Position numbers and translations under genes: made by a program
Source of the DNA: an uncultured Mitsuokella sp.
GTDB taxonomy: Bacteria; Bacillota; Negativicutes; Selenomonadales; Selenomonadaceae
Assembly: GCA_945877355.1 (NCBI GenBank)
Contig: CAMCRT010000019.1
Location: 1-34,591, forward strand
Reading direction: 5' to 3'
DNA: 34,591 nt
In this document: positions 8,038 to 13,983 of the stretch, piece by piece
Layout of the letters: every line of letters starts with the position of its first letter
Position numbering within the stretch: position 1 is the first letter of the stretch
Notes under the pieces: model-generated
The model's input: only the letters and a program-made list of their open reading frames with translations
Told to the model about the DNA's origin: nothing
Databases searched by the model: none

Positions 8038-9503
8038 AGTTTCTCCTTCACAACCTGCAGGCCGCGTAGCCGCTCTGCCCCCGTGCCCAGGACCCGGCCG
8101 CCGAGGGCCTGCAGCTCACGTACATAGGAGAGGGCCTCCTCCGTCACCCGATCCCCCGGGGCCAGCACCGGCACCCCCGGCGGGTAGAAGGTGATCTCCT
8201 CCGCCGCAATGCGCCCCACGGCTTCCGCTAGGGGCAGCCGTTCCTTTTCCGCAAAAAACGCCTCCAGGGGCGTCAGAACAGGGCTTGCCGCCGGCGGCAG
8301 GGCGACAGATGGCAGCGGGCCAAGGTCAGCCTCCCGCCGGTGCTCCCGGGCGAGGGCAGCGAGGGCCTCCACCAGCCGCTCCGCCTCCTCCGGCCCGTCG
8401 GCGTAGGTCAGAAGGAACAGCACATTCCGGGCGTCCGAGAGCTCGCACTGGACCTTGTACCTGTGGCGAAGGATATCCTCCGCCTGAGGGCCCGTGAGGC
8501 CAAGGCCCGTGACCTGCACCGTGAGCTTCGTGGGGTCGAGATCCGCAACTCCTGCGGCCTTGGCGTATTCCCTATCAAAACACCAGAGTCCGTCGATTTC
8601 ATTGATGCGCACCCGGGTCCTTTCCGCAAGCTCCACGGCCCGCCCCCAGAGCTCCTCCCCCTGCTCCGCCATTTGGAGCCTCGCGATATCGATGGAGGCC
8701 ATGAGGAGCTGATTCGGGCTCGTGGTCTGCAGGAGGCTCGAGGCCTCCCGCACCCGCTCCCTCGGGACGCGTCCGCCCTTTGCGAGGAGCAGGGAGCCCT
8801 GGGTCATGGCACCCAAGAGCTTGTGGGTGGACTGGGCCACGAGATCCGCCCCGGCATCGATGGCCTGCAGGGGCAGTCGCGCTGAAAAGGCCAGATGGGC
8901 CCCATGGGCCTCGTCCACCGCCAGCACCATGCCGGCAGCGTGGAGAAGCTCTGCGATTTCCGAGAGCTTCGTCGTCATGCCGTAGTAGGTGGGATTCACG
9001 AGAAGGGCGCCCTTTGCCTCCGGATGGGCCTCGATGGCCCGCCGCACCGTCTCGGCCGTCACCCCCAGAGGGATGCCCAGGCGCTCGTCCGTCTCCGGTG
9101 GGAGGTAGATGGGCCTTGCCCCCGCAAGCACCAGGGCCCCGTAGACGGAGCGATGGGCATTTCGCGGGACGATCACCGTATCCCCCGGCCCCGCCATGGC
9201 CAGCACCATGGTCTGGATGGCTCCGGTGGTGCCATTTACCATGAGATAGGCCGCGTCCGCCCCGTAGAGCTCCGCCGCGAGGCGCTCCGCCTCGGCGATG
9301 GCCCCGTGGGGATCGTGGAGGTCGTCCAGCTCCTCCATGAGGGAGACCTCCTCTCGGAGCCCCTCCTCTGTCACCAGGCGGCGAAGGAGCTCGTGGGCTC
9401 CCCGGCCCTGCTTATGACCCGGCGTATGAAAGGCCAGAGCCCCGTCTGCTGCATAGGCCGCCATGGCCTCGGCAATGGGCGCCCTCCCCATAGACCTCCT
9501 CAT
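8034..9503 (-). CDS. Orn/Lys/Arg decarboxylase family PLP enzyme (YaaO/SpeA-like)
   Basis: A 489-residue fold-type I PLP enzyme of the short Orn/Lys/Arg decarboxylase family. FHTPGHKQGRG (25-35) is the family N-terminal motif; DEAHGAH (198-204) holds the PLP-contacting Asp and His; STHKLLGAMTQGS (225-237) has the Schiff-base Lys at about 228. The C-terminal domain ends with TFYPPGVPVLAPG, also typical. Members decarboxylate arginine, lysine or ornithine for polyamine synthesis; the substrate cannot be read here. Selenomonads put cadaverine or putrescine into peptidoglycan (known for S. ruminantium), so a role in supply is possible but inferred. It overlaps both neighbours by ATGA, placing it firmly in the operon. 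Confidence 0.88.
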   Translation of the reverse strand: MRRSMGRAPIAEAMAAYAADGALAFHTPGHKQGRGAHELLRRLVTEEGLREEVSLMEELDDLHDPHGAIAEAERLAAELYGADAAYLMVNGTTGAIQTMVLAMAGPGDTVIVPRNAHRSVYGALVLAGARPIYLPPETDERLGIPLGVTAETVRRAIEAHPEAKGALLVNPTYYGMTTKLSEIAELLHAAGMVLAVDEAHGAHLAFSARLPLQAIDAGADLVAQSTHKLLGAMTQGSLLLAKGGRVPRERVREASSLLQTTSPNQLLMASIDIARLQMAEQGEELWGRAVELAERTRVRINEIDGLWCFDREYAKAAGVADLDPTKLTVQVTGLGLTGPQAEDILRHRYKVQCELSDARNVLFLLTYADGPEEAERLVEALAALAREHRREADLGPLPSVALPPAASPVLTPLEAFFAEKERLPLAEAVGRIAAEEITFYPPGVPVLAPGDRVTEEALSYVRELQALGGRVLGTGAERLRGLQVVKEKL

Positions 9504-10810
9504 TCCTTCTCCATCTGCATGCCAGAGGAGCGGCGAGCTCCCCCCGTGCTGCCGACGGAGCGGCTCTTGACATCCTGGGTCTTGCGGGAGAGCTGCTTGA
9601 CCTCCTTCGAGTCAAGCTCCTGGGGCGCACGGTTCGGAATGCGCAGGTGGACGCGAGTGCCTTTCCCCGGTGCGCTCATGACCTGGAACTCCGCCCCGAT
9701 GATGTGGGCTCGCTCCCCCATGCCTAGCATGCCAAAGTGGCCGCGCACCTCGCCCTCCTCGTTTTCCGCATTCTCCTCCGGCTTCTTGTCCATGTCGAAG
9801 CCCTTTCCACTGTCCTCGATGAGGATGGAGAGGGCCTGGGCACTGTAGAGCATGCGCACCCGGGCCTTATCCGTCTCTGCGTGGTGGGCCACGTTATTGA
9901 GGGCCTCCTGCACGATGCGGAAGATGGCCGTGGACACGTGCTTCGGCAGGTCATACTGCTTCCCATCCACGCTGAAGGTGGCGTGGAGGAGCCCCCGGGC
10001 ATCCATCTTGTCAATGAGCTGCTCGATGGCCGCCGGCAGCCCGATGTCGTCCAGCTCCATGGGACGCATGTCGAAGATGACGGCGCGGATATCCCGGAGG
10101 CACGTCTTGATCTCCCCCCGGAGCTCCTTCACCTCCGCCTTTGCCTGGTCCAGATCCCGGTCCATGAGCTTCTCCACGATGGAGGTGTGGAAGATGAGGT
10201 TCGCCATGTCCTGGGCCGGCCCGTCGTGGAGCTCCCGGGAGATCCGATAGCGCTCGTCCTCCTGGGCCTTTATGACCCGGGCCCCCACGAACTGCTTCTG
10301 CTGCACCGCCTCGATCTTCCACACAACCCCATGGATCTGGGTGGAGAGATAGGAGAGCACGGAGCCCACCGCCATGGCGAGATGCTCCGCCTGGTTCAGC
10401 ATGGTGCCGAGGGACCGGAGGCGACGCTCCAGCTTGTCCCGCTCCTGGCGCAGCCCCTTCTCCGTCTCCCGGGCCACAGAGAGGGCTACCTGGGCGCTGG
10501 CCACCCGCTCGTAGCATTCGCGGATGCGCTCCTCCGAGTACTCGCCGAAGTTGCTGCTGACCCGCACCAGCTCCTGCTTTTCCTTTTGCTCCTCCGCCGC
10601 GAGGGCATCCACCTCGTCGATGGTCACGCGGATCTTCTCCTTGAGCTCCGCCAGCTGCTGGCGAGCCTCCTCCACCTCGCTGCGCGCCGTCTCGTAGATC
10701 TCAAATATCTGCTGCTTGTTGGACTCGATCGTGTCAATCGTGTTGTTCAGAATCTGATGCAGCGACTTGCTCGCCTCATCGCCTCCAAAATCCAGCTGCT
10801 CTTCGCTCAT
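9500..10810 (-). CDS. degS: DegS-like cytoplasmic sensor histidine kinase, no adjacent regulator
   Basis: A 436-residue kinase without membrane segments. The first 170 residues form a long coiled coil like the DegS sensor domain. A HisKA_3 dimerisation segment follows with the phosphoacceptor His in RISRELHDGPAQD (about residue 195), then a HATPase domain with EALNNVAHHA (N box), EDSGKGFD (G1) and HFGMLGMGERA, then a basic, low-complexity tail. The family phosphorylates NarL/FixJ-type response regulators, but no such gene lies beside it. It starts the housekeeping operon and overlaps the decarboxylase start by ATGA. ATG 10810 is preferred over GTG 10822 because GGGAGG abuts the GTG. A good promoter lies upstream. 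Confidence 0.88.
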   Translation of the reverse strand: MSEEQLDFGGDEASKSLHQILNNTIDTIESNKQQIFEIYETARSEVEEARQQLAELKEKIRVTIDEVDALAAEEQKEKQELVRVSSNFGEYSEERIRECYERVASAQVALSVARETEKGLRQERDKLERRLRSLGTMLNQAEHLAMAVGSVLSYLSTQIHGVVWKIEAVQQKQFVGARVIKAQEDERYRISRELHDGPAQDMANLIFHTSIVEKLMDRDLDQAKAEVKELRGEIKTCLRDIRAVIFDMRPMELDDIGLPAAIEQLIDKMDARGLLHATFSVDGKQYDLPKHVSTAIFRIVQEALNNVAHHAETDKARVRMLYSAQALSILIEDSGKGFDMDKKPEENAENEEGEVRGHFGMLGMGERAHIIGAEFQVMSAPGKGTRVHLRIPNRAPQELDSKEVKQLSRKTQDVKSRSVGSTGGARRSSGMQMEKE

Positions 10811-10838
10811 AGCTGTGCGCACCTCCCATAACGTTACT

Positions 10839-10867
10839 ATTTTACTCTAGGACGGCGACTTTGGCAA
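10839..10867 (-). promoter_or_regulatory. Promoter of the degS-rsmA operon
   Basis: On the minus strand TTGCCA (10862-10867) and TAAAAT (10839-10844) are 17 bases apart, about 30 bases before the kinase start codon. This is a near-consensus housekeeping promoter. A perfect 10-bp hairpin (GCTTTTCTGC, 10869-10897) lies just upstream of the -35 box. Confidence 0.6.
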
Positions 10868-10936
10868 AGCTTTTCTGCTTTCCGCCAGCAGAAAAGCCGC
10901 AAGCAAGCATCGATCCTTTGAAATATATCCGTCCCG

Positions 10937-10985
10937 CAACAAAAGGTGCGGCTTCACAGGATACTATCCATATGAAGCCGCACCT
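10937..10985 (-). terminator. Terminator of the Rpn nuclease gene
   Basis: AGGTGCGGCTTCA (10944-10956) pairs perfectly with TGAAGCCGCACCT (10973-10985), a 13-bp stem with 16-base loop; on the minus strand it is followed by TTTTGTTG. It lies 41 bases after the nuclease stop codon. Confidence 0.75.
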
Positions 10986-11026
10986 CTTGATGTTCCATGC
11001 CTATAGGATAAGCGCCATCCCACCTA

Positions 11027-11983
11027 TCAAAGCATCTCCTTTTTCAGGAACGCCTCCTCCGAAATGTCCAGCTGCTTTGCCGCAACCGAGGCGGTGATGA
11101 TTCCCTGGGCCACGAGAGACTTCAACGCTGCAAATGCCCCCTCCTTCAGGCCTTCCTTTTTCCCTTCCTTTATTCCTTCCTTTTTTCCGGCCCGTCTTCC
11201 CAAGCGCATCATGCGCTCGCTGTACAGCTCTAGCACCTTTCCGCCCATGATGTGATCCACTCCTTTTTTCGTCCTGTGATATTCCCGCAAAATATGGTCT
11301 GCCACCCGCACGATGAGCTCGGACATATCGACATACTGCCCGAGCTTTCCCTCCTGCACGAGGAATTCCTGCAATCTTTCAGCTAGTCCCTGCATCTCTT
11401 CCAGCAGCTTTTCCCTCCGCTTTGCGTCCGCCTCGATTTGAGCGAACAGCTTCTCATACCGCATGAGATAATAGGGCAGAAAGATGAGCATCCGCTTTTC
11501 AAATATTTCATCCAGTGAAAAGTCCGCCAGCCGTATGAGCGGCACCTGGTACAGCTTGCTCTCGCCATCTGGAAAATCCACCATGGCACGGAGCTCCTTC
11601 GGTGTCCGGCTATTGCTCCGCAGATAAAGCACCGCCGAAGAGGGAAACCGGATATGCAGGATGCCATCCTCATCCTTTCGCGCGTCCTCAATTGCCGCCG
11701 CTGAATCATACGCAAACATCCGAAGCACCATCTGACCGTCCTGCGTACTCTGACACTCGATATGGTAGATATGCCCTGCTATCTCGAGCATGGAATCCGT
11801 GATGATTTTCCGATGCTTCTCCAGATGCTCATTGCGTAGCTGTTTCTGCTCGATATCCTCGGGATAATCCGTATGAAAGACAAGATTGATAAGCGGCACG
11901 ACCCACTGTGGCATCTTCTGGGTAATCGTGCGATAGACATCATCAAAAATCGTCCCATTGTCCTTCCGCTTGACCTTCGCCAC
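11027..11983 (-). CDS. Rpn-family PD-(D/E)XK nuclease (recombination-promoting nuclease/putative transposase)
   Basis: A 318-residue member of the Rpn/PDDEXK transposase-like family. The N-terminal nuclease core shows FDDVYRTITQ and the catalytic strand HIYHIECQSTQDG, where E-x-Q replaces the classic E-x-K, as is common in this family. A helical middle follows. The C-terminus repeats KEGIKEGKKEGLKEG and ends in a short segment (SLVAQGIITASVAAKQLDIS) typical of these proteins. E. coli Rpn proteins are DNA endonucleases that raise recombination; later work links them to phage defence. I start at GTG 11983, 8 bases after GGGGAGG. It has its own promoter and terminator and stands alone. A second, broken relative is at 27384. 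Confidence 0.83.
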   Translation of the reverse strand: MAKVKRKDNGTIFDDVYRTITQKMPQWVVPLINLVFHTDYPEDIEQKQLRNEHLEKHRKIITDSMLEIAGHIYHIECQSTQDGQMVLRMFAYDSAAAIEDARKDEDGILHIRFPSSAVLYLRSNSRTPKELRAMVDFPDGESKLYQVPLIRLADFSLDEIFEKRMLIFLPYYLMRYEKLFAQIEADAKRREKLLEEMQGLAERLQEFLVQEGKLGQYVDMSELIVRVADHILREYHRTKKGVDHIMGGKVLELYSERMMRLGRRAGKKEGIKEGKKEGLKEGAFAALKSLVAQGIITASVAAKQLDISEEAFLKKEML

Positions 11984-12032
11984 ACACACCACCTCCCCGC
12001 CAGCAAGCAGCCATACTTCTTCTCTTACAAAT

Positions 12033-12061
12033 ATTATAACAGCTTTTCTGTTCGTTTTCCA
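12033..12061 (-). promoter_or_regulatory. Promoter of the Rpn nuclease gene
   Basis: A perfect TATAAT (12033-12038) has TGGAAA 17 bases upstream. The second Rpn gene (27384) also has a TGGAAA-17 bp-TATGAT arrangement. The inverted repeat ATTGTTG-CATA-CAACAAT (12072-12089) lies just upstream and could be an operator. Confidence 0.5.
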
Positions 12062-12195
12062 TAGAAATTGTATTGTTGCATACAACAATCGGACTATATC
12101 ACATTTATACCCCCGCAAGACAAAAGAAGCAGGCCACGCTCCCTGAGCTCCCGTCATGTCCCAGATGACAATGCATTGGTGCCCTGGTCACGGTG

Positions 12196-12291
12196 TTATC
12201 CACAGGCAGCTTTCAGATTTCATGCCTTTCCTGTGCTTTTTACCAAGTTATCCACAGGCTTTCGCGCCTTCTCTGTGGATAAGGTGGATAA
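12196..12291. promoter_or_regulatory. DnaA-box cluster (three perfect, one near-perfect box)
   Basis: TTATCCACA occurs at 12196-12204 and 12248-12256 on the plus strand and at 12274-12282 on the minus strand; GGTGGATAA at 12283-12291 is an 8/9 match on the minus strand. The consensus is TTATNCACA, so three of four match it exactly. The cluster fills the divergent intergenic space between the Rpn nuclease and the YgbA-family gene. No dnaA or dnaN gene is nearby, so a DnaA-titrating or DnaA-regulatory site is more likely than oriC. Confidence 0.6.
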
Positions 12292-12342
12292 CTTCCGTGG
12301 ATTTCTCCCCGTCGCCCGCGAACGCCTTCCATTCCCCGCAGC

Positions 12343-12371
12343 TTGCAATTTCCTCCATTTCCCTATACAAT
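12343..12371 (+). promoter_or_regulatory. Promoter of the YgbA-family gene
   Basis: TTGCAA (12343-12348) and TACAAT (12366-12371) are 17 bases apart, 33 bases before the start codon. CTCCATTT and AAATGGAG flank the -10 box as an inverted repeat, a possible operator. Confidence 0.5.
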
Positions 12372-12373
12372 AA

Positions 12374-12405
12374 ATGGAGTATTTTATCGAAAGGAGATAC
12401 TCCAT
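12374..12405 (+). promoter_or_regulatory. Leader hairpin enclosing the ribosome binding site of the YgbA-family gene
   Basis: ATGGAGTAT (12374-12382) pairs perfectly with ATACTCCAT (12397-12405). The loop holds AAGGAG and the right arm contains the first bases of the start codon at 12404. If formed in the mRNA it would limit translation initiation; as DNA it is also an inverted repeat near the transcription start. Confidence 0.4.
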
Positions 12406-12841
12406 GAGTATATTCTCGCGGTTCCTGCCGAAAAAAAAGCCGGTGGAAATCAAGAACAACATTCCGAAAGAAAAAGCCATCATCAAGAAGCGCTTTGCCA
12501 TCTACTGCCACAAACACCACGGAACGGGCGGCGACAAGCTCTGCCCGAAATGCCAGGGCCTCCTCATGACCGTCCTGACGAAGATCAGCCGCTGCCCCTA
12601 CGGCATCACGAAGCCCACCTGCGACCGCTGCGAGCGCCCCTGCTTCGGCGAGGCCAAGACGAAGGAGTTCCTCACCATCATGCACACCGGCGGCACCCGG
12701 ATGCTCCTCACCCACCCCATCATGACCGTCCGCCAGAAGCTCATGGATATGGGCTACGACTACGCCAAGTACCAGCAGGAAAAGAAGGCCGTGGACAAGG
12801 CAAAGGCCAAGGAAAAAGCGAAGGGCAAGGAAAAGAAGTAA
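12404..12841 (+). CDS. YgbA-family (nitrous oxide-stimulated promoter family) protein
   Basis: A 145-residue cytoplasmic protein with the Cys/His array of the YgbA family: YCHKHHG, LCPKCQGLL, CPYGITKPTCDRCERPC, then a helical segment with MLLTHPIMTVRQKL. The cysteines probably bind metal. In E. coli ygbA is repressed by NsrR and needed for recovery from nitric oxide stress; a similar role is inferred only from family. The C-terminal 20 residues are a Lys/Ala/Glu-rich tail. ATG 12404 has AAGGAG 7 bases upstream; an earlier ATG at 12374 lies in the leader hairpin and lacks a ribosome binding site. The gene is monocistronic, with its own promoter and terminator. Confidence 0.78.
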   Translation: MSIFSRFLPKKKPVEIKNNIPKEKAIIKKRFAIYCHKHHGTGGDKLCPKCQGLLMTVLTKISRCPYGITKPTCDRCERPCFGEAKTKEFLTIMHTGGTRMLLTHPIMTVRQKLMDMGYDYAKYQQEKKAVDKAKAKEKAKGKEKK

Positions 12842-12860
12842 CAGAAAATCCACACACAAA

Positions 12861-12889
12861 AAAATCCGCTTGCATTGCAGGCGGATTTT
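12861..12889 (+). terminator. Terminator of the YgbA-family gene
   Basis: AAAATCCGC-T-TGC and GCA-G-GCGGATTTT form a stem with a 3-base loop, 20 bases after the stop codon and ending in TTTT. The A-rich left arm would also let it work on the minus strand. Its right part overlaps the -35 region of the next transcript. Confidence 0.7.
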
Positions 12890-12899
12890 CTGCTAGTAT
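12870..12899 (+). promoter_or_regulatory. Promoter of the small hydrophobic peptide mRNA
   Basis: TTGCAT (12870-12875), 18 bases, then an extended -10 TGCTAGTAT (TAGTAT at 12894-12899). The predicted start point, about 12906-12908, coincides with the left arm of the long inverted repeat that encloses the peptide gene. Confidence 0.45.
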
Positions 12900-12997
12900 G
12901 AATAGATAAGAGGCACTGCACACGGCAGGCGGTTTTCCTCCCCGCGTCCACTCTATCAGGGCTATACCCGAGATGCTTGGAGAAGGGAGGTGGCAAT

Positions 12998-13060
12998 ATG
13001 GATCACGATACGATGCTGCTTATGCTCATCCTACTCTTGGTTCTCGCCATAAAAAAATAG
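12998..13060 (+). CDS. 20-residue hydrophobic peptide, candidate type I toxin
   Basis: ATG 12998 is preceded by GGGAGG at 7 bases and opens a 20-codon frame reading MDHDTMLLMLILLLVLAIKK. It has a charged N-terminus, a 13-residue run of Leu/Ile/Met/Val/Ala and two C-terminal lysines, enough for one short membrane helix. Size and layout are like the Ibs-type toxins (18-19 residues), but the sequence is not one I recognise. The stop codon lies inside a terminator-like stem. An antisense RNA covers the 3' part of its mRNA. Toxicity is inferred only from these features. Confidence 0.55.
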   Translation: MDHDTMLLMLILLLVLAIKK

Positions 13061-13090
13061 CCGCCCCTGTACCAAAGTCGCGGCTATTTT
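13044..13090 (-). terminator. Terminator of the antisense RNA (also folds on the plus strand)
   Basis: An 11-bp perfect stem (13054-13064 with 13080-13090) with a 15-base loop. On the minus strand it ends in a TTTTTTT tract (complement of 13051-13057); on the plus strand in TATTTTAGC. Confidence 0.75.
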
Positions 13091-13133
13091 AGCTAAACAC
13101 TGAGGAAAACCGTTTGTCGCGGTGCCTCTTTCT
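13050..13133 (-). ncRNA. Antisense RNA, candidate type I antitoxin
   Basis: A consensus promoter on the minus strand points into a region with no minus-strand gene for over 1 kb. Transcription from about 13133 would run through the complement of the mRNA's 3' arm and stop at a terminator with stem GCGGCTATTTT/AAAATAGCCGC (13054-13064 and 13080-13090) followed by seven U. The product, about 84 bases, is fully complementary to the 3' part of the peptide mRNA, including its stop codon. Confidence 0.55.
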
Positions 13134-13139
13134 ACGCTT

Positions 13140-13168
13140 ATTATACAGCAGCGCCCCCCTATTGTCAA
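13140..13168 (-). promoter_or_regulatory. Consensus promoter for the antisense RNA
   Basis: TTGACA (13163-13168), exactly 17 bases, then TATAAT (13140-13145), all on the minus strand. It is the only perfect sigma-70/sigma-A consensus promoter I found in the window. It overlaps the end of the methyltransferase-like gene and cannot serve that gene, which ends here. Confidence 0.75.
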
Positions 13169-13983
13169 AGAAAACCCTTCAGTGTGTCCAGCACCCGGTC
13201 GCTGTGGTGGCAGGTGCCCCGGACGAAGTCGGCGAGGTACTCGGGGAAGATGGCCTCCCTCTCACAGAGGGCGCAGAGCTCCTCCACCGCCTCTGCCGCC
13301 TGGACGTCATACTCGATGCGATGGAGGAGCCTGGCGATTTTTTTTCGGATAGCCGGCGTGTAGATGGACTTCAGAGCCGCCGCCTCCGCCGTGGACCGCT
13401 CCGCCCGGAGGAGCCACATCCGGGTGGAAAGATCATGGCTGTAGTCCCCGAAGCCCCGTGCAGCCCAGGCCTCCCCTGCCGCCTGCTCCTCGTCCTGCTC
13501 CCCGGGAGCGAAGTGAATTTCCTGGAAAAGAGCCCGCTCCAGGAGCCGCACCACCTCCGCCTTGGCATAGTAATGCTCCTGCTGCACCGGGAACTCTCCC
13601 TGCTGCAGATAGTCCAGTACCTGGTGATAGCGGATATTCCGAAAGCTCGTGAGGAGCGCCCCCGTCTCCTTCAACAGGCGGTTCAGCCCCAGCATCAGCC
13701 GATACACCTCGTAGGCATCCGTCAGCGCCCCCTCCGCCAAGATCAGGTCGAAGGTCTCCTCGTCAAAGGGCAGCTCCCCCAGCCTGTAGTCAAGGCCATG
13801 CCAGCCCTCTGCCAGCCCGCTATATTCTGGTGTATTCGCCACCTCCGGGATATCCGTCACCACATCGATGCGAGCGGTAGGGTAGAGCTGCCGCACCTGG
13901 GGCAGGTAGGGCGTGCTCTCCACCAGGAGAATGGCGAGGGGCGCCACGCCCCCTGAGAGAAATACCGTCAAATCGTTTTTCAT
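13165..13983 (-). CDS. SAM-methyltransferase-like protein paired with GT41 glycosyltransferase
   Basis: A 272-residue cytoplasmic protein with a class I methyltransferase-like Rossmann pattern: LLVESTPYLPQVRQLYP resembles motif I without a clear GxGxG, ARIDVVTD fits the acidic end of strand 2, and ELPFDEETFDLILAEGALT is the usual post-III strand with LNRLLKETGALLTSFRN after it. The SAM loop is degenerate, so activity is uncertain. It starts by ATGA overlap with the glycosyltransferase stop, so the two are co-translated. Such pairs often modify surface proteins or sugars, for example flagellin; that is inference. Its 3' end overlaps the antisense RNA promoter. Confidence 0.6.
   Translation of the reverse strand: MKNDLTVFLSGGVAPLAILLVESTPYLPQVRQLYPTARIDVVTDIPEVANTPEYSGLAEGWHGLDYRLGELPFDEETFDLILAEGALTDAYEVYRLMLGLNRLLKETGALLTSFRNIRYHQVLDYLQQGEFPVQQEHYYAKAEVVRLLERALFQEIHFAPGEQDEEQAAGEAWAARGFGDYSHDLSTRMWLLRAERSTAEAAALKSIYTPAIRKKIARLLHRIEYDVQAAEAVEELCALCEREAIFPEYLADFVRGTCHHSDRVLDTLKGFL

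Larger units (their letters stand above)
12908..13130 (+). ncRNA. Folded toxin-type mRNA with pairing 5' and 3' ends
   Basis: AAGAGGCACTGC (12908-12919) pairs with GCGGTGCCTCTT (13119-13130) with one G-U, and CGGTTTTCCTC (12930-12940) pairs perfectly with GAGGAAAACCG (13102-13112). Together they give about 23 base pairs closing the transcript around a 20-codon frame. Long-range end pairing of this kind is known from type I toxin mRNAs such as hok and aapA1. The ends are inferred from promoter position and pairing. A small mobile element with terminal inverted repeats is the alternative reading. Confidence 0.5.

Noticed and set aside
12196-12291. Calling the DnaA-box cluster the chromosome origin
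   Set aside because: No dnaA, dnaN, recF, rpmH or gidA-type gene is nearby and no clear AT-rich unwinding element with repeats was seen; kept as a DnaA-binding cluster only.
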